From assembly GCA_002469765.1 (NCBI GenBank), contig DKNS01000162.1, forward strand, positions 1-6,387: DNA of 6,387 nt. Direction: 5' to 3'. Source of the stretch: Flavobacteriales bacterium UBA7382 (GTDB lineage: Bacteria > Bacteroidota > Bacteroidia > Flavobacteriales_D > Sanyastnellaceae). Numbering within the stretch: the stretch's first letter is position 1; each line of letters opens with the position of its first letter. Shown here piece by piece: positions 1 through 6,387 of this stretch. Position numbers and translations under genes: made by a program. The notes under the pieces are model-generated. The model worked only from the letters and a program-made list of their open reading frames with translations, ran no database searches and was not told the origin of the DNA.

Positions 1-542
1 TTTTGGATTTCACGTGCGGTGATTTCGATGTCAGAAGCTTGTCCCCGTGCACCTCCCAAGGGTTGGTGAATCATGACACGGCTGTGCTTGAGACCGGTGC
101 GTTTGCCGGCAGCACCACCGCACAACAGCACCGCACCCATGGAGGCGGCCATGCCTGTGCATATGGTTGCCACGTCAGGGCGGATGTATTGCATGGTGTC
201 GTAGATGCCCAAACCGGCGTACACACTCCCTCCAGGAGAGTTGATGTAGATCTGGATGTCCTTCCCAGGATCGGTGGATTCCAAGAAGAGCAACTGGGCT
301 TGGATGATGTTGGCGATGTAATCGTCCACTCCGGTGCCTAGGAAGATGATGCGGTCGGCCATCAAGCGCGAGAAGACGTCGACCTCACGGAAGGGCATGG
401 GGCGCTCCTCAATCACTGTGCGGGTCATGCTGTCAGGCCCCGACACAGGTCCGTGGGTGGCTGAGATGTAATCTTCGACAGTATGGCTGCTCATGCCTTG
501 GTGTCCCACGGCATACTTCAGAAATTCTTTGCGGTTGTTCAT
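1..542 (-). CDS. clpP: ATP-dependent Clp protease proteolytic subunit ClpP (3' part outside window)
   Basis: ClpP is the serine peptidase of the cytoplasmic Clp protease. It forms a tetradecameric chamber fed with unfolded protein by an AAA+ partner such as ClpX. The visible 180 residues carry the family pattern: FSRLMADRIIFLG (57-69), the YINSPGGSVYAGLGIYDTM block (99-117), the nucleophile Ser134 in GMAASMG (130-136) and the catalytic His159 in MIHQPLGG. The third catalytic residue, Asp, and the C terminus lie beyond the left edge. I chose the ATG at 542 because it gives MNNRKEFLKYA, the N terminus typical of Bacteroidota ClpP; no better in-frame start is visible upstream. A stretch of about 30 residues before VIEERPM makes the N terminus longer than in E. 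coli, as I recall for this phylum. The gene follows tig on the same strand after 87 bases, the common tig-clpP order. Identification is secure. Confidence 0.97.
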   Translation of the reverse strand, partial: MNNRKEFLKYAVGHQGMSSHTVEDYISATHGPVSGPDSMTRTVIEERPMPFREVDVFSRLMADRIIFLGTGVDDYIANIIQAQLLFLESTDPGKDIQIYINSPGGSVYAGLGIYDTMQYIRPDVATICTGMAASMGAVLLCGGAAGKRTGLKHSRVMIHQPLGGARGQASDIEITAREIQ

Positions 543-559
543 GATGCGAATCTGTGGGG

Positions 560-567
560 CCAAATTA
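560..567 (-). promoter_or_regulatory. Weak -7-like box before clpP
   Basis: On the minus strand TAATTTGG differs at one position from the Bacteroidota -7 box TAnnTTTG and would start transcription about ten bases before the clpP ATG. No TTG lies at the usual 19-base distance upstream, so this is a weak candidate for an internal clpP promoter. Transcription from tig alone would also explain clpP expression. Confidence 0.18.
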
Positions 568-569
568 CA

Positions 570-591
570 CCCCCCCAAGGACACCCCGCCC
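570..591 (-). other. G-rich tract fitting the G-quadruplex pattern in the tig-clpP gap
   Basis: Read on the minus (mRNA) strand, this 22-base stretch has G-runs GGG-C-GGGG-(7 bases)-GGGGGGG. That satisfies the G3+N1-7 rule for an intramolecular quadruplex, with the last run of seven G supplying two tracts. It ends 27 bases before the clpP ATG, in the part of the message that would be the clpP leader. The pattern is seen directly; folding and any effect on translation or RNA decay are inference. Confidence 0.4.
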
Positions 592-629
592 AGTGCAAGT
601 GCAGATTGTTCACAACCGCAGGGGTAGAA

Positions 630-1985
630 TCAACGGACCTCGTCGGCGAGCTTTCCGAATTCGACGTAGCTCACCAACTTCTCTGAAATCTTGACGCGGG
701 TTTTGAGGTCGTCGACCACTTTCCGCTCCACGAGTACGTCGGCGATGCGTCGGCGTTCGTTTTCGTCGTTGAGCACATTCTTGGCCACGTTGCCTAGGGT
801 TTCCTCGTCCATGGGCATGCCGTATTGGGCGTACTGAGCCCCCACTTGGCGCTTGGCCTCAGCTTCGAGTTCAACGGCTTCTACCTTGAGGTCGATGGCC
901 TGGGCCACCGTCTGTTGGAGAATTTGCCAACGCAAGGACTCGGCGTAACCGGGGTATTCCTCTTCAAGTTGCGCGGGGGTGAGGGGCTTGTCGTTGGTCA
1001 AGGCAATCCATCGCTTCAAGAAGGCGTCAGGGAGCTTGACGTCGACTTTTTTGAGCAGATCGACCACGAACCGACGGCGGAACACCCATTCTGCGTCGCG
1101 GTCAAAGTGGCCGTCAAGGTCTTCGGCCACACGTTCGCGGAATGCCTTCTCGTCCGTGACCACACCTTCACCGTAAATCTTGTCGAACAGCGACTGGTTG
1201 ATCTCGTGGGGTTCGAGGCGCTTCACCTCCTTCACGGTGAAGCGAAAGTTTCCTTGGAGGTCTTGGACTTGTTCGTGGCTGATGCCGAGCATGCGACCTA
1301 AATCATCATGATCACGGCTCACTTTGTGCGGATCGATGTCCACGGTGGAGCCCGGCTCGAGGCCCAAGAGGGCTTTTTTTGTCTTCTTGTCCTCTACGAA
1401 CTCCAAACTGACCGTGCTGTCGCTTGTGATGCCCCCTTCCAAGAGATTGCCGTCGCTGTCCAACTGGGCAAATGCGCCCACGAGCATGTCGTTGGCTTCG
1501 GAATTGTCTGGGTCGGTCATTTTGCCGTGGCGACGCTGCAAGTCGTTGACTTGACGCTCGATGGCCTTTTTGTCCACTTTGATTTTGTGGCGCGTGAACT
1601 TGGCGATCCTGCCAAAATCAAGGCTCAACTCTGGCGCCAGGCCCACTTCGTAATTGAAAATGAAATCTCCAGGGCTGTTCCAATCCCCAGCGTCTTCGGT
1701 CTTCTCGCTTGGGATGGGGTTGCCGAGCACATTCAACTTGTTCTCTTGAATGTGGTTTTGAAGCTGCTCGCCCAGCATTTGGTTCAACTCTTCGGCCAAC
1801 ACGGATTGGCCGTATTGACGACGAATGAGCTGCAAGGGCACTTTCCCTTTGCGGAACCCCGGCATCTCGGCCTGCTGTTGATGACGCTTCAGGGCGCGGT
1901 CAACTCGAGGGTTGTAGTCGTCTGGGTTCAGGGTGACGGCCAATTCGATGCGTAGGTCGTCGAGTGCAGTTTGTGCAATGTTCAT
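630..1985 (-). CDS. tig: Trigger factor, ribosome-associated chaperone
   Basis: Trigger factor binds next to the ribosomal exit tunnel and shields nascent chains as they emerge. The predicted protein has 451 residues, slightly longer than the roughly 430 of E. coli. The N-terminal ribosome-binding domain (about 1-115) includes the signature GFRKGKVP at 43-50, the same positions as in E. coli. A middle region (about 165-255) corresponds to the FKBP-like prolyl isomerase domain but is strongly diverged: VGAFAQLDSDGNLLEGG is recognisable, while the usual IPGFE segment is absent. The remainder is the helical, charged C-terminal chaperone domain. I chose the ATG at 1985 (MNIAQ) because the frame stays open to 2060 only by running into the tRNA gene. 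The gene lies 38 bases downstream of tRNA-Leu and 87 bases upstream of clpP. No clear Shine-Dalgarno sequence is present, as is common in this phylum. Confidence 0.95.
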   Translation of the reverse strand: MNIAQTALDDLRIELAVTLNPDDYNPRVDRALKRHQQQAEMPGFRKGKVPLQLIRRQYGQSVLAEELNQMLGEQLQNHIQENKLNVLGNPIPSEKTEDAGDWNSPGDFIFNYEVGLAPELSLDFGRIAKFTRHKIKVDKKAIERQVNDLQRRHGKMTDPDNSEANDMLVGAFAQLDSDGNLLEGGITSDSTVSLEFVEDKKTKKALLGLEPGSTVDIDPHKVSRDHDDLGRMLGISHEQVQDLQGNFRFTVKEVKRLEPHEINQSLFDKIYGEGVVTDEKAFRERVAEDLDGHFDRDAEWVFRRRFVVDLLKKVDVKLPDAFLKRWIALTNDKPLTPAQLEEEYPGYAESLRWQILQQTVAQAIDLKVEAVELEAEAKRQVGAQYAQYGMPMDEETLGNVAKNVLNDENERRRIADVLVERKVVDDLKTRVKISEKLVSYVEFGKLADEVR

Positions 1986-2023
1986 GACGGAGATTCTGGT
2001 TGCCTTACGGGTCCCTGAAAGTG

Positions 2024-2103
<80 letters not shown>

Positions 2104-2118
2104 GCCTTTCAAGGGCCG

Positions 2119-2148
2119 CAAAGGTAGGTCGTTTTTCTCGCAGGTCAA
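2119..2148 (-). promoter_or_regulatory. Bacteroidota-type promoter for tRNA-Leu and probably tig-clpP
   Basis: On the minus strand a TTG (plus-strand CAA at 2146-2148) is separated by exactly 19 bases from TACCTTTG (plus-strand CAAAGGTA at 2119-2126). This matches the known Bacteroidota promoter form, TTG near -33 and TAnnTTTG near -7. Transcription would start near 2112, about nine bases before the tRNA 5' end, a normal short leader for a tRNA. No comparable pair occurs in the 38 bases between tRNA and tig. Confidence 0.75.
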
Positions 2149-2233
2149 GTCGCGTTCTGCGTTTGTCAACCCGGTCGCATTCAGCGGCTTCGCGGACCAT
2201 TTGTTTGCCATGTGAAGTCGGTGTTGTCAGGGT

Positions 2234-3394
2234 ATGTATGTGCCATGTGGATTCCAACGGTCGTGGTCTGCCCCGTCGTTGGCCCCCACAAGCCTTGGCG
2301 TCTGGCGTGGTAAAACGTCCTCGGCCAAATGGACGGCCACCACAGGATCCCCAAAAACTTGGGCGGGAAGCGTCGTTGGACGGCGCGGAGATTTGCGCTG
2401 GACGCTTGGGGACCACAGTGCAGGATGGGGGCAAGGCCTCACCATCCCAAGAGGTCGAACGTTCGGAACGGAATGGCACGTGGGCGACCCTGGACTGCCT
2501 TCGGCGGGACGGTTGACGCCTTCCATGCAAACCGGACATCACGGCTTGATGCGCGGTTTGGCGGGTGAGTGGGTGCGTGGACATCGCACCTTTGGGACGT
2601 CTGTCGGAACAAGCCATATGGCGCTTATGGCAAGGTTTCAACAAGGTGTGGATGAATGGCTTGACCTGGAAGGCTGGGTGACCAAGGAGACCCTAAAGCT
2701 TGGTGTTTCGACCGCGCTTGTTGCAGGACCCCACCACATCCAAGGGGCAGGGGCCATCGTCCTGCCAGATCGAATCATTCTGGGCCACGCCTCCGTCCGG
2801 CGGGCTTGGGGCGACACCTGGTTGCTGCAAGCGACAGGCCGCGGGCAGTGGGTCTGGGATGAGCCCCAAGGGCCTCAGTTCACAGGGTTGTGGAGCATGG
2901 CATCCCGTCCAAGGCAAGGGGGTGTGCCGTTTCAAGTGAGGTTGGCCGTGGCCGACAAGGAGGGAATGCTGGAAACGAGGCTTCAACCCAAGCCAGGATG
3001 GCGCATGGCTTTTGCGGCAAATGGTCGCCATGTGTTCTTGGGCTTGCGCCACCGTCGTGAACAGGGTCAACTTGAAATCACCGCCCGTCGCAACGACGAA
3101 GGGTGGGGCTTGGCCCGACATGTAAAAATGACCCACCGTGTGGAGGGGCCAAGGCACATGAACGTTGGGGTTATTTGGATGGAAGGAATGGGGGGTGGTG
3201 CAGTTCAGCGTGTGGTGTTGCCATGGGCGGACAGGCGGACGTGGATGCAAACCCCGACGGAAGGTGCCCGCGCCTCGGTGTGGGTCCGTTGGGAGGATGT
3301 CCAAGGGAGCCGGACTTGGTCGGCGCATGCCGCCTGGTCACCTTCTCAACAAGTGGCCTTTCGTTGTGCGCTCCGATTGTCGTGGGAAGCGTGA
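2234..3394 (+). CDS. Probable 5'-truncated outer-membrane beta-barrel protein (helix-hairpin-helix OMP family, barrel part)
   Basis: The frame encodes 386 residues rich in Trp, Gly and Arg, with many short alternating stretches that look like beta strands, and ends in LRLSWEA. Residues 59-108 carry a run of landmarks that I recall, with the same spacing, from large Bacteroidota outer-membrane proteins with N-terminal helix-hairpin-helix motifs: GD-x5-GQGL (59-69), FG (77-78), L-x-P (94-96) and RG (107-108). In those proteins a signal peptide, the hairpin region and the first strands precede this point by more than 200 residues. Here only 58 residues precede it, the N terminus (MYVPCGF) is no signal peptide, and an in-frame stop lies at 2213-2215. 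The gene is therefore probably truncated, or the protein is an aberrant short form. The ATG at 2234 is the first possible start and is uncertain. No promoter is evident. At least seven arginines use AGG or AGA, more than in efp or the phosphatase gene. efp follows 37 bases downstream. Confidence 0.6.
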   Translation: MYVPCGFQRSWSAPSLAPTSLGVWRGKTSSAKWTATTGSPKTWAGSVVGRRGDLRWTLGDHSAGWGQGLTIPRGRTFGTEWHVGDPGLPSAGRLTPSMQTGHHGLMRGLAGEWVRGHRTFGTSVGTSHMALMARFQQGVDEWLDLEGWVTKETLKLGVSTALVAGPHHIQGAGAIVLPDRIILGHASVRRAWGDTWLLQATGRGQWVWDEPQGPQFTGLWSMASRPRQGGVPFQVRLAVADKEGMLETRLQPKPGWRMAFAANGRHVFLGLRHRREQGQLEITARRNDEGWGLARHVKMTHRVEGPRHMNVGVIWMEGMGGGAVQRVVLPWADRRTWMQTPTEGARASVWVRWEDVQGSRTWSAHAAWSPSQQVAFRCALRLSWEA

Positions 3395-3404
3395 GGGGCT
3401 GTCC

Positions 3405-3412
3405 TATCTTGG
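3405..3412 (+). promoter_or_regulatory. Weak -7-like box before efp
   Basis: TATCTTGG differs at one position from TAnnTTTG and would start transcription about a dozen bases before the efp ATG. The nearest upstream TTG (3377-3379) is 25 bases away instead of about 19, so the match is poor. It is listed because efp and the phosphatase gene need a promoter and the preceding gene looks damaged. Confidence 0.25.
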
Positions 3413-3431
3413 CCTGCACGAACTCAAAGAC

Positions 3432-3998
3432 ATGGCAAACACCAGCGACATCAAGAACGGCATGGTCCTGAACCACAACAATGGCTTGTGGCAAATTGTG
3501 GAGTTTTTGCACGTCAAGCCTGGCAAGGGTGCGGCTTTCGTCCGAACGAAGTTGAAGAACATCGAGACGGGGAAGGTGGTGGACAACACCTTCAACGCCG
3601 GGCATAAGATTGATCCCGTGCGCATCGAGACCCGGGAGCACACCTTTTTGTACAACGACGACGAGGGATACCACTTCATGAATGCGGAGACCTACGAGCA
3701 GATCCGTTTGGACAAGCATTTGATCAGCGCCCCGCAATTTTTGAAAGACGGATTGAACTGTTTGGTGGTGTTCCATGCCGATGAAGAGCGTCCCATCAAC
3801 TGTGATTTGCCTAGCCATGTGGAGTTGGAAATCACATACACCGAGCCAGGTGTGAAAGGTGATACAGCCACCAACTCGCTGAAGCCCGCCACGGTGGACA
3901 CAGGAGCTGAGGTGCGGGTGCCTTTGTTCATCAACAACGGCGATTGGATCAAAGTGGACACGCGCAGTGGTGATTACACGGAGCGGATCAAAAAGTGA
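3432..3998 (+). CDS. efp: Elongation factor P
   Basis: EF-P enters the ribosomal E site and relieves stalling at consecutive prolines. The predicted 188 residues match the usual bacterial length and three-barrel layout: a KOW-like N domain (about 1-63) and two OB-type domains (about 65-127 and 128-188). The modification loop reads KPGKGAAFVR (29-38), so the tip lysine (Lys32, equivalent to E. coli Lys34) is present. The C-terminal signature region shows DTGAEVRVPLFINNGDWIKVDTR-type residues, ending in GDYTERIKK. The ATG at 3432 (MANTSDIKNGM) is the family start; the frame is open further upstream, but that part overlaps the preceding gene and has no EF-P similarity. The phosphatase gene starts 10 bases after the stop, suggesting one transcript. 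Whether the lysine is modified cannot be told, since no modification enzyme gene lies in the window. Confidence 0.97.
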   Translation: MANTSDIKNGMVLNHNNGLWQIVEFLHVKPGKGAAFVRTKLKNIETGKVVDNTFNAGHKIDPVRIETREHTFLYNDDEGYHFMNAETYEQIRLDKHLISAPQFLKDGLNCLVVFHADEERPINCDLPSHVELEITYTEPGVKGDTATNSLKPATVDTGAEVRVPLFINNGDWIKVDTRSGDYTERIKK

Positions 3999-4008
3999 GC
4001 TCGAGGGA

Positions 4009-5250
4009 ATGACCCACGGGAAGGAACGCCGCCTCAAGGAGAAGCTCGAATTGCGAGACTTCAAGCTGAACGCGTTGCTTCAGGTCACCCAAGCCATCAA
4101 CAGTGAATCGTCCGAGTCCGAGTTGATGTCTCAATACGTAGGGGCCTTGAAGGAAAATCTAGGCATTGACCGTCTCGTGTTGTACGCTTCGGATTTGGAT
4201 GGCCAACGCTGGTCATTGCTTGTGTCTGAGGGGACCGATTCCGCCTGGCCAGCCTCCCGGCCCTCCTCGTTTTTCAAGTCCTTGGATTTGGATGGAATAG
4301 GACTGGCTGGCGCCTTGGATGCAGACCAACACCCCTCGGATGTGGTGGTGCCCATTCACCAGAACGACGAGGCCATCGCGGTTGTGCTGGCAGGAGACAC
4401 TTCTGATTCACGGGGCGTCAGTCCTGTCGTGAAGCATTTGAACTTCCTGGTGACGCTGACCAACATCTTGGTGGTGGCGCGTCGCAACCGTCAAATGAAC
4501 CGACGAAATTTGAAGCAAGAGGCCCTGCGCCGGGAGTTGGAGCTCGCGGGCGAGATGCAAGCCATGCTCTTGCCGGAACGTTGGGACCACATTGATTTGG
4601 ATGTGGCCGGGCATTACCAGCCTCACACCGAGGTGGGTGGAGATTGTTACGATGCGTTTGTCACGGAATCCAACGAGACAGTCATCTGCATGGCGGACGT
4701 GAGTGGCAAAGGGATGAGTGCGGCTCTGTTGATGAGCAATTTTCAAGCGCAGGTTCGCGCGTTGTTCCGGGCTCACACGGGTACGCTCACCGACACGCTG
4801 CACGTGTTGAACCGCAGGGTGATGGACATTGCCCAAGGGGAGAAGTACATCACCTTCTTTGTGGCGAAACTCAACACCGAAGGCACCACTTTGGATTATG
4901 TGAATTGCGGACACAACCCGCCGTTGTTCCTGCATCCGGACGGACGCCACGAGTTGCTCGGACTCGGTTCCGTGGGCCTCGGCATGTTTCGGGAGATTCC
5001 GAGCGTGGAAGAAGGCCAGATTCAGGTGATGGCCGGTTCAGTGCTGTGCTGCTACACCGACGGATTGGTCGAACAGGAAGACGCGGCTGAAGTGCCCTTC
5101 GGTACCGAGCGGCTGGCGACGTTGTTGAAGGGACATGATGGACAGGCTTTGGAGGGCGTGCATCAGCAAATTGTGGATGCCCTGGAGGCGTTTCGTGGAG
5201 ACACCCCGCGTTTGGACGACACGGCAATGCTGAGCTGCCGCTTCAGGTGA
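4009..5250 (+). CDS. GAF-domain SpoIIE/RsbU-type PP2C serine/threonine phosphatase
   Basis: The protein (413 residues) is a cytoplasmic signalling phosphatase of the kind that dephosphorylates anti-anti-sigma factors or similar phosphoproteins. A charged helical start (1-20) leads into a GAF-like sensory domain (about 22-157). A helical linker with RRELELAGEMQAMLLPE (174-190) is the usual join to an RsbU/SpoIIE phosphatase domain (about 195-413). Metal-binding acidic residues are in place: Asp212 in GGDCYD, Asp230 in ADVSGKG, Asp351 in YTDGLVE and Asp403/404 in LDDTAML; NCGHNPP is at 299-305. It should therefore be catalytically active. No membrane segment or signal peptide is visible. I chose the ATG at 4009, preceded by GAGGGA, over a GTG at 3967 that would overlap efp. 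No anti-sigma, STAS or kinase gene is present in the window, so the substrate is unknown. Its stop overlaps the end of the convergent ligase-like gene by 8 bases. Confidence 0.92.
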   Translation: MTHGKERRLKEKLELRDFKLNALLQVTQAINSESSESELMSQYVGALKENLGIDRLVLYASDLDGQRWSLLVSEGTDSAWPASRPSSFFKSLDLDGIGLAGALDADQHPSDVVVPIHQNDEAIAVVLAGDTSDSRGVSPVVKHLNFLVTLTNILVVARRNRQMNRRNLKQEALRRELELAGEMQAMLLPERWDHIDLDVAGHYQPHTEVGGDCYDAFVTESNETVICMADVSGKGMSAALLMSNFQAQVRALFRAHTGTLTDTLHVLNRRVMDIAQGEKYITFFVAKLNTEGTTLDYVNCGHNPPLFLHPDGRHELLGLGSVGLGMFREIPSVEEGQIQVMAGSVLCCYTDGLVEQEDAAEVPFGTERLATLLKGHDGQALEGVHQQIVDALEAFRGDTPRLDDTAMLSCRFR

Positions 5251-6387
5251 ACTTAGGGCCCGATTTCTCTGCATTGGATTGACGGATGTCCAGCATCACA
5301 AGGATGGCCAAGAACCCCCAAAACGGTGCGCTGGCCTTGTCAGTGTCCAGGAAGTTGTTCAGGACGCCGTGGACGAAGTAGGTCATGATCCCCAAAAATA
5401 TTCCCATCGCCCACTCCCTGGTTTCCGAGTTGGTCAGGGTTCTATGAAGCTTGAAGCCCAAGTGCAAGGTGGCCATCAGCAAGCTCAGGACGGCCAACAA
5501 GCCCAAGACTCCCTGCTCGGCGAGTGGCCCCAAGTATTCGCTGTGGGCGTTGCCCAAGTCCGCGTTGTTCGTGCTGATTTGGGTGCGTTGGGTGGACGTC
5601 TGGAATGGTGCGTATTCAAACTGGTACGTTCCAGGCCCCCAGCCCCAAAAAGGCCTCTCTTCGAACATGGCCAACGCACACGACCAGCGATTGAGCCGTT
5701 CCAGGTTGGAGTCGTCGGTGGAGACGTTGGTGATGCTCTCAATGTGCTGGGTGAAATTGTCTGAAGAATCCTGGTTGTTGCGCTCCAGCTGGATCACCAA
5801 GGCGTCCCAAGACAAGGCCAACCCTCCGAGCGCGATTACGCCGAAGGCGAGCAAAGGCTTGAGTCGCACACCGAGTTTCATCACGCCCCACAACGCCCCC
5901 ACAGCTGCCAGACTCACCCAGGCTGCACGGGTGTAGGACAACACTATCCCCAGGCTCAACCACAGCAACCCGAGGCCCCAAAGCACGCGTGCCAAAGAGG
6001 TCTTGTGCTTCCGCCACACCATGGCAATGGCCGGGGGGAGGAGCATGGCCAACACGGCGCCGTACGAGGTGTGGTCCTTGAAAAAGGGCTTCATGACCCA
6101 GTGGCCGGCGCCTTTGCCAAATCCATGGCCGGCATGACGAACGATGGTGTAGGTCACCACGATGCACATGGGAATGAGGAGCAAAGCCAAAAATCGGGTT
6201 TGGGCTTTCGAAGAATGCTGGAACCACGCGGCGAGCAAAAAGTAGAACGCCACCATGAACCAGGCCCTTGAAATCCAGGCCTTGAGGGAGACCACCGGGT
6301 GGCTGCTGGGCAAAATGGTCAGCCCCATCCACACAAATCCCGCCAAAATGACCCACGTGACATGGTGGCTCCACAGCGCCCGATCCA
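5243..6387 (-). CDS. O-antigen ligase/polymerase-like membrane protein (Wzy_C family; 5' part outside window)
   Basis: About 380 residues are visible and the frame remains open to the right edge, so the start is missing. The sequence alternates hydrophobic segments: about seven within the first 190 visible residues, and three after a long hydrophilic loop (about 191-290). The loop has the family pattern RLNRWSCALAMFEERPFWGWGPGTYQFE and then NAHSEYLGPLAEQGVLGLL, whose His is the conserved one of O-antigen ligases. An Arg follows a membrane segment in SYTRAAW, and KDHTSYGAVLAM is typical of Bacteroidota members. Such inner-membrane proteins transfer or polymerise undecaprenyl-linked glycans on the periplasmic side. 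Ligase, Wzy polymerase and protein glycosyltransferase cannot be told apart from sequence alone. No glycan genes adjoin it in the window. The gene ends head-on with the phosphatase gene, overlapping by 8 bases. Confidence 0.88.
   Translation of the reverse strand, partial: DRALWSHHVTWVILAGFVWMGLTILPSSHPVVSLKAWISRAWFMVAFYFLLAAWFQHSSKAQTRFLALLLIPMCIVVTYTIVRHAGHGFGKGAGHWVMKPFFKDHTSYGAVLAMLLPPAIAMVWRKHKTSLARVLWGLGLLWLSLGIVLSYTRAAWVSLAAVGALWGVMKLGVRLKPLLAFGVIALGGLALSWDALVIQLERNNQDSSDNFTQHIESITNVSTDDSNLERLNRWSCALAMFEERPFWGWGPGTYQFEYAPFQTSTQRTQISTNNADLGNAHSEYLGPLAEQGVLGLLAVLSLLMATLHLGFKLHRTLTNSETREWAMGIFLGIMTYFVHGVLNNFLDTDKASAPFWGFLAILVMLDIRQSNAEKSGPKFT

Larger units (their letters stand above)
530..620 (-). 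repeat. 9-base inverted repeat linking the tig-clpP gap to clpP codons 2-5
   Basis: The plus-strand sequence TGCGGTTGT at 530-538 is the exact reverse complement of ACAACCGCA at 612-620. In a tig-clpP transcript the copy just after the tig stop codon could pair with clpP codons 2-5 and close a loop of 73 bases that contains the G-rich tract. Such pairing would place the start codon at the inner edge of a stem. The repeat is exact but short and may be chance. Confidence 0.3.

Noticed and set aside
1308..1955. Plus-strand 215-codon frame opposite tig
   Set aside because: It is the antisense shadow of the trigger factor gene with no recognisable features.
2200..2207. TTTGTTTG as a -7 box for the barrel-like gene
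   Set aside because: It lacks the A at the second position and has no TTG at a suitable distance upstream.
2456..2465. Perfect 10-base palindrome CGAACGTTCG
   Set aside because: It is a single copy inside a coding frame with no promoter nearby, and is short enough to be chance.
2693..3328. Minus-strand 211-codon frame opposite the barrel-like gene
   Set aside because: It is rich in Pro and His with no family pattern, whereas the plus-strand frame shows beta-strand texture and family landmarks.
3165..3431. N-terminal extension of EF-P
   Set aside because: It overlaps the preceding gene in another frame and makes the protein about 90 residues too long; the standard EF-P start is at 3432.
3171..4064. 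Long minus-strand frame opposite efp
   Set aside because: It mirrors the efp coding frame, has no recognisable domain, and efp is certain.

Overview
The window looks like a chromosomal housekeeping segment from a member of the Bacteroidota with fairly high G+C. Three things point there: the ClpP sequence type (N terminus of the KEF-KYA kind), a promoter of the Bacteroidota form TTG-N19-TAnnTTTG in front of the tRNA gene, and an O-antigen-ligase-like protein with the KDHTSYG segment I associate with that phylum. I cannot name a genus. I see no insertion sequence, CRISPR array, phage gene or rRNA.

Left part, minus strand: a promoter (2119-2148) drives tRNA-Leu(UAG) (2024-2103). It is followed after 38 bases by tig (trigger factor, 630-1985) and after 87 more by clpP (1-542, running off the left edge). 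No promoter is visible between the tRNA and tig, so the three may form one transcription unit for decoding, nascent-chain folding and proteolysis. clpX would be expected just outside the window. The tig-clpP gap holds a G-rich tract that fits the G-quadruplex pattern, and a 9-base inverted repeat that reaches into the first clpP codons.

Middle part, plus strand: an unusual 386-codon reading frame (2234-3394) starts 130 bases from the tRNA. It resembles the barrel part of the large helix-hairpin-helix outer-membrane proteins of Bacteroidota, but lacks the signal peptide and N-terminal part, so it is probably a 5'-truncated gene. It is followed by efp (elongation factor P, 3432-3998) and, 10 bases later, by a GAF plus SpoIIE/PP2C-type phosphatase (4009-5250), likely co-transcribed with efp.

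Right part, minus strand: an O-antigen-ligase/polymerase-like membrane protein (5243 to the right edge, start missing) converges on the phosphatase gene. The two genes overlap by 8 bases at their stop codons.

There is no gene-free stretch longer than 300 bases; the largest gap is 2104-2233. I did not find a clearly new multi-gene system. The points most worth following are the truncated barrel gene beside the tRNA, the efp-phosphatase pairing, and the tRNA-tig-clpP unit with its structured clpP leader.
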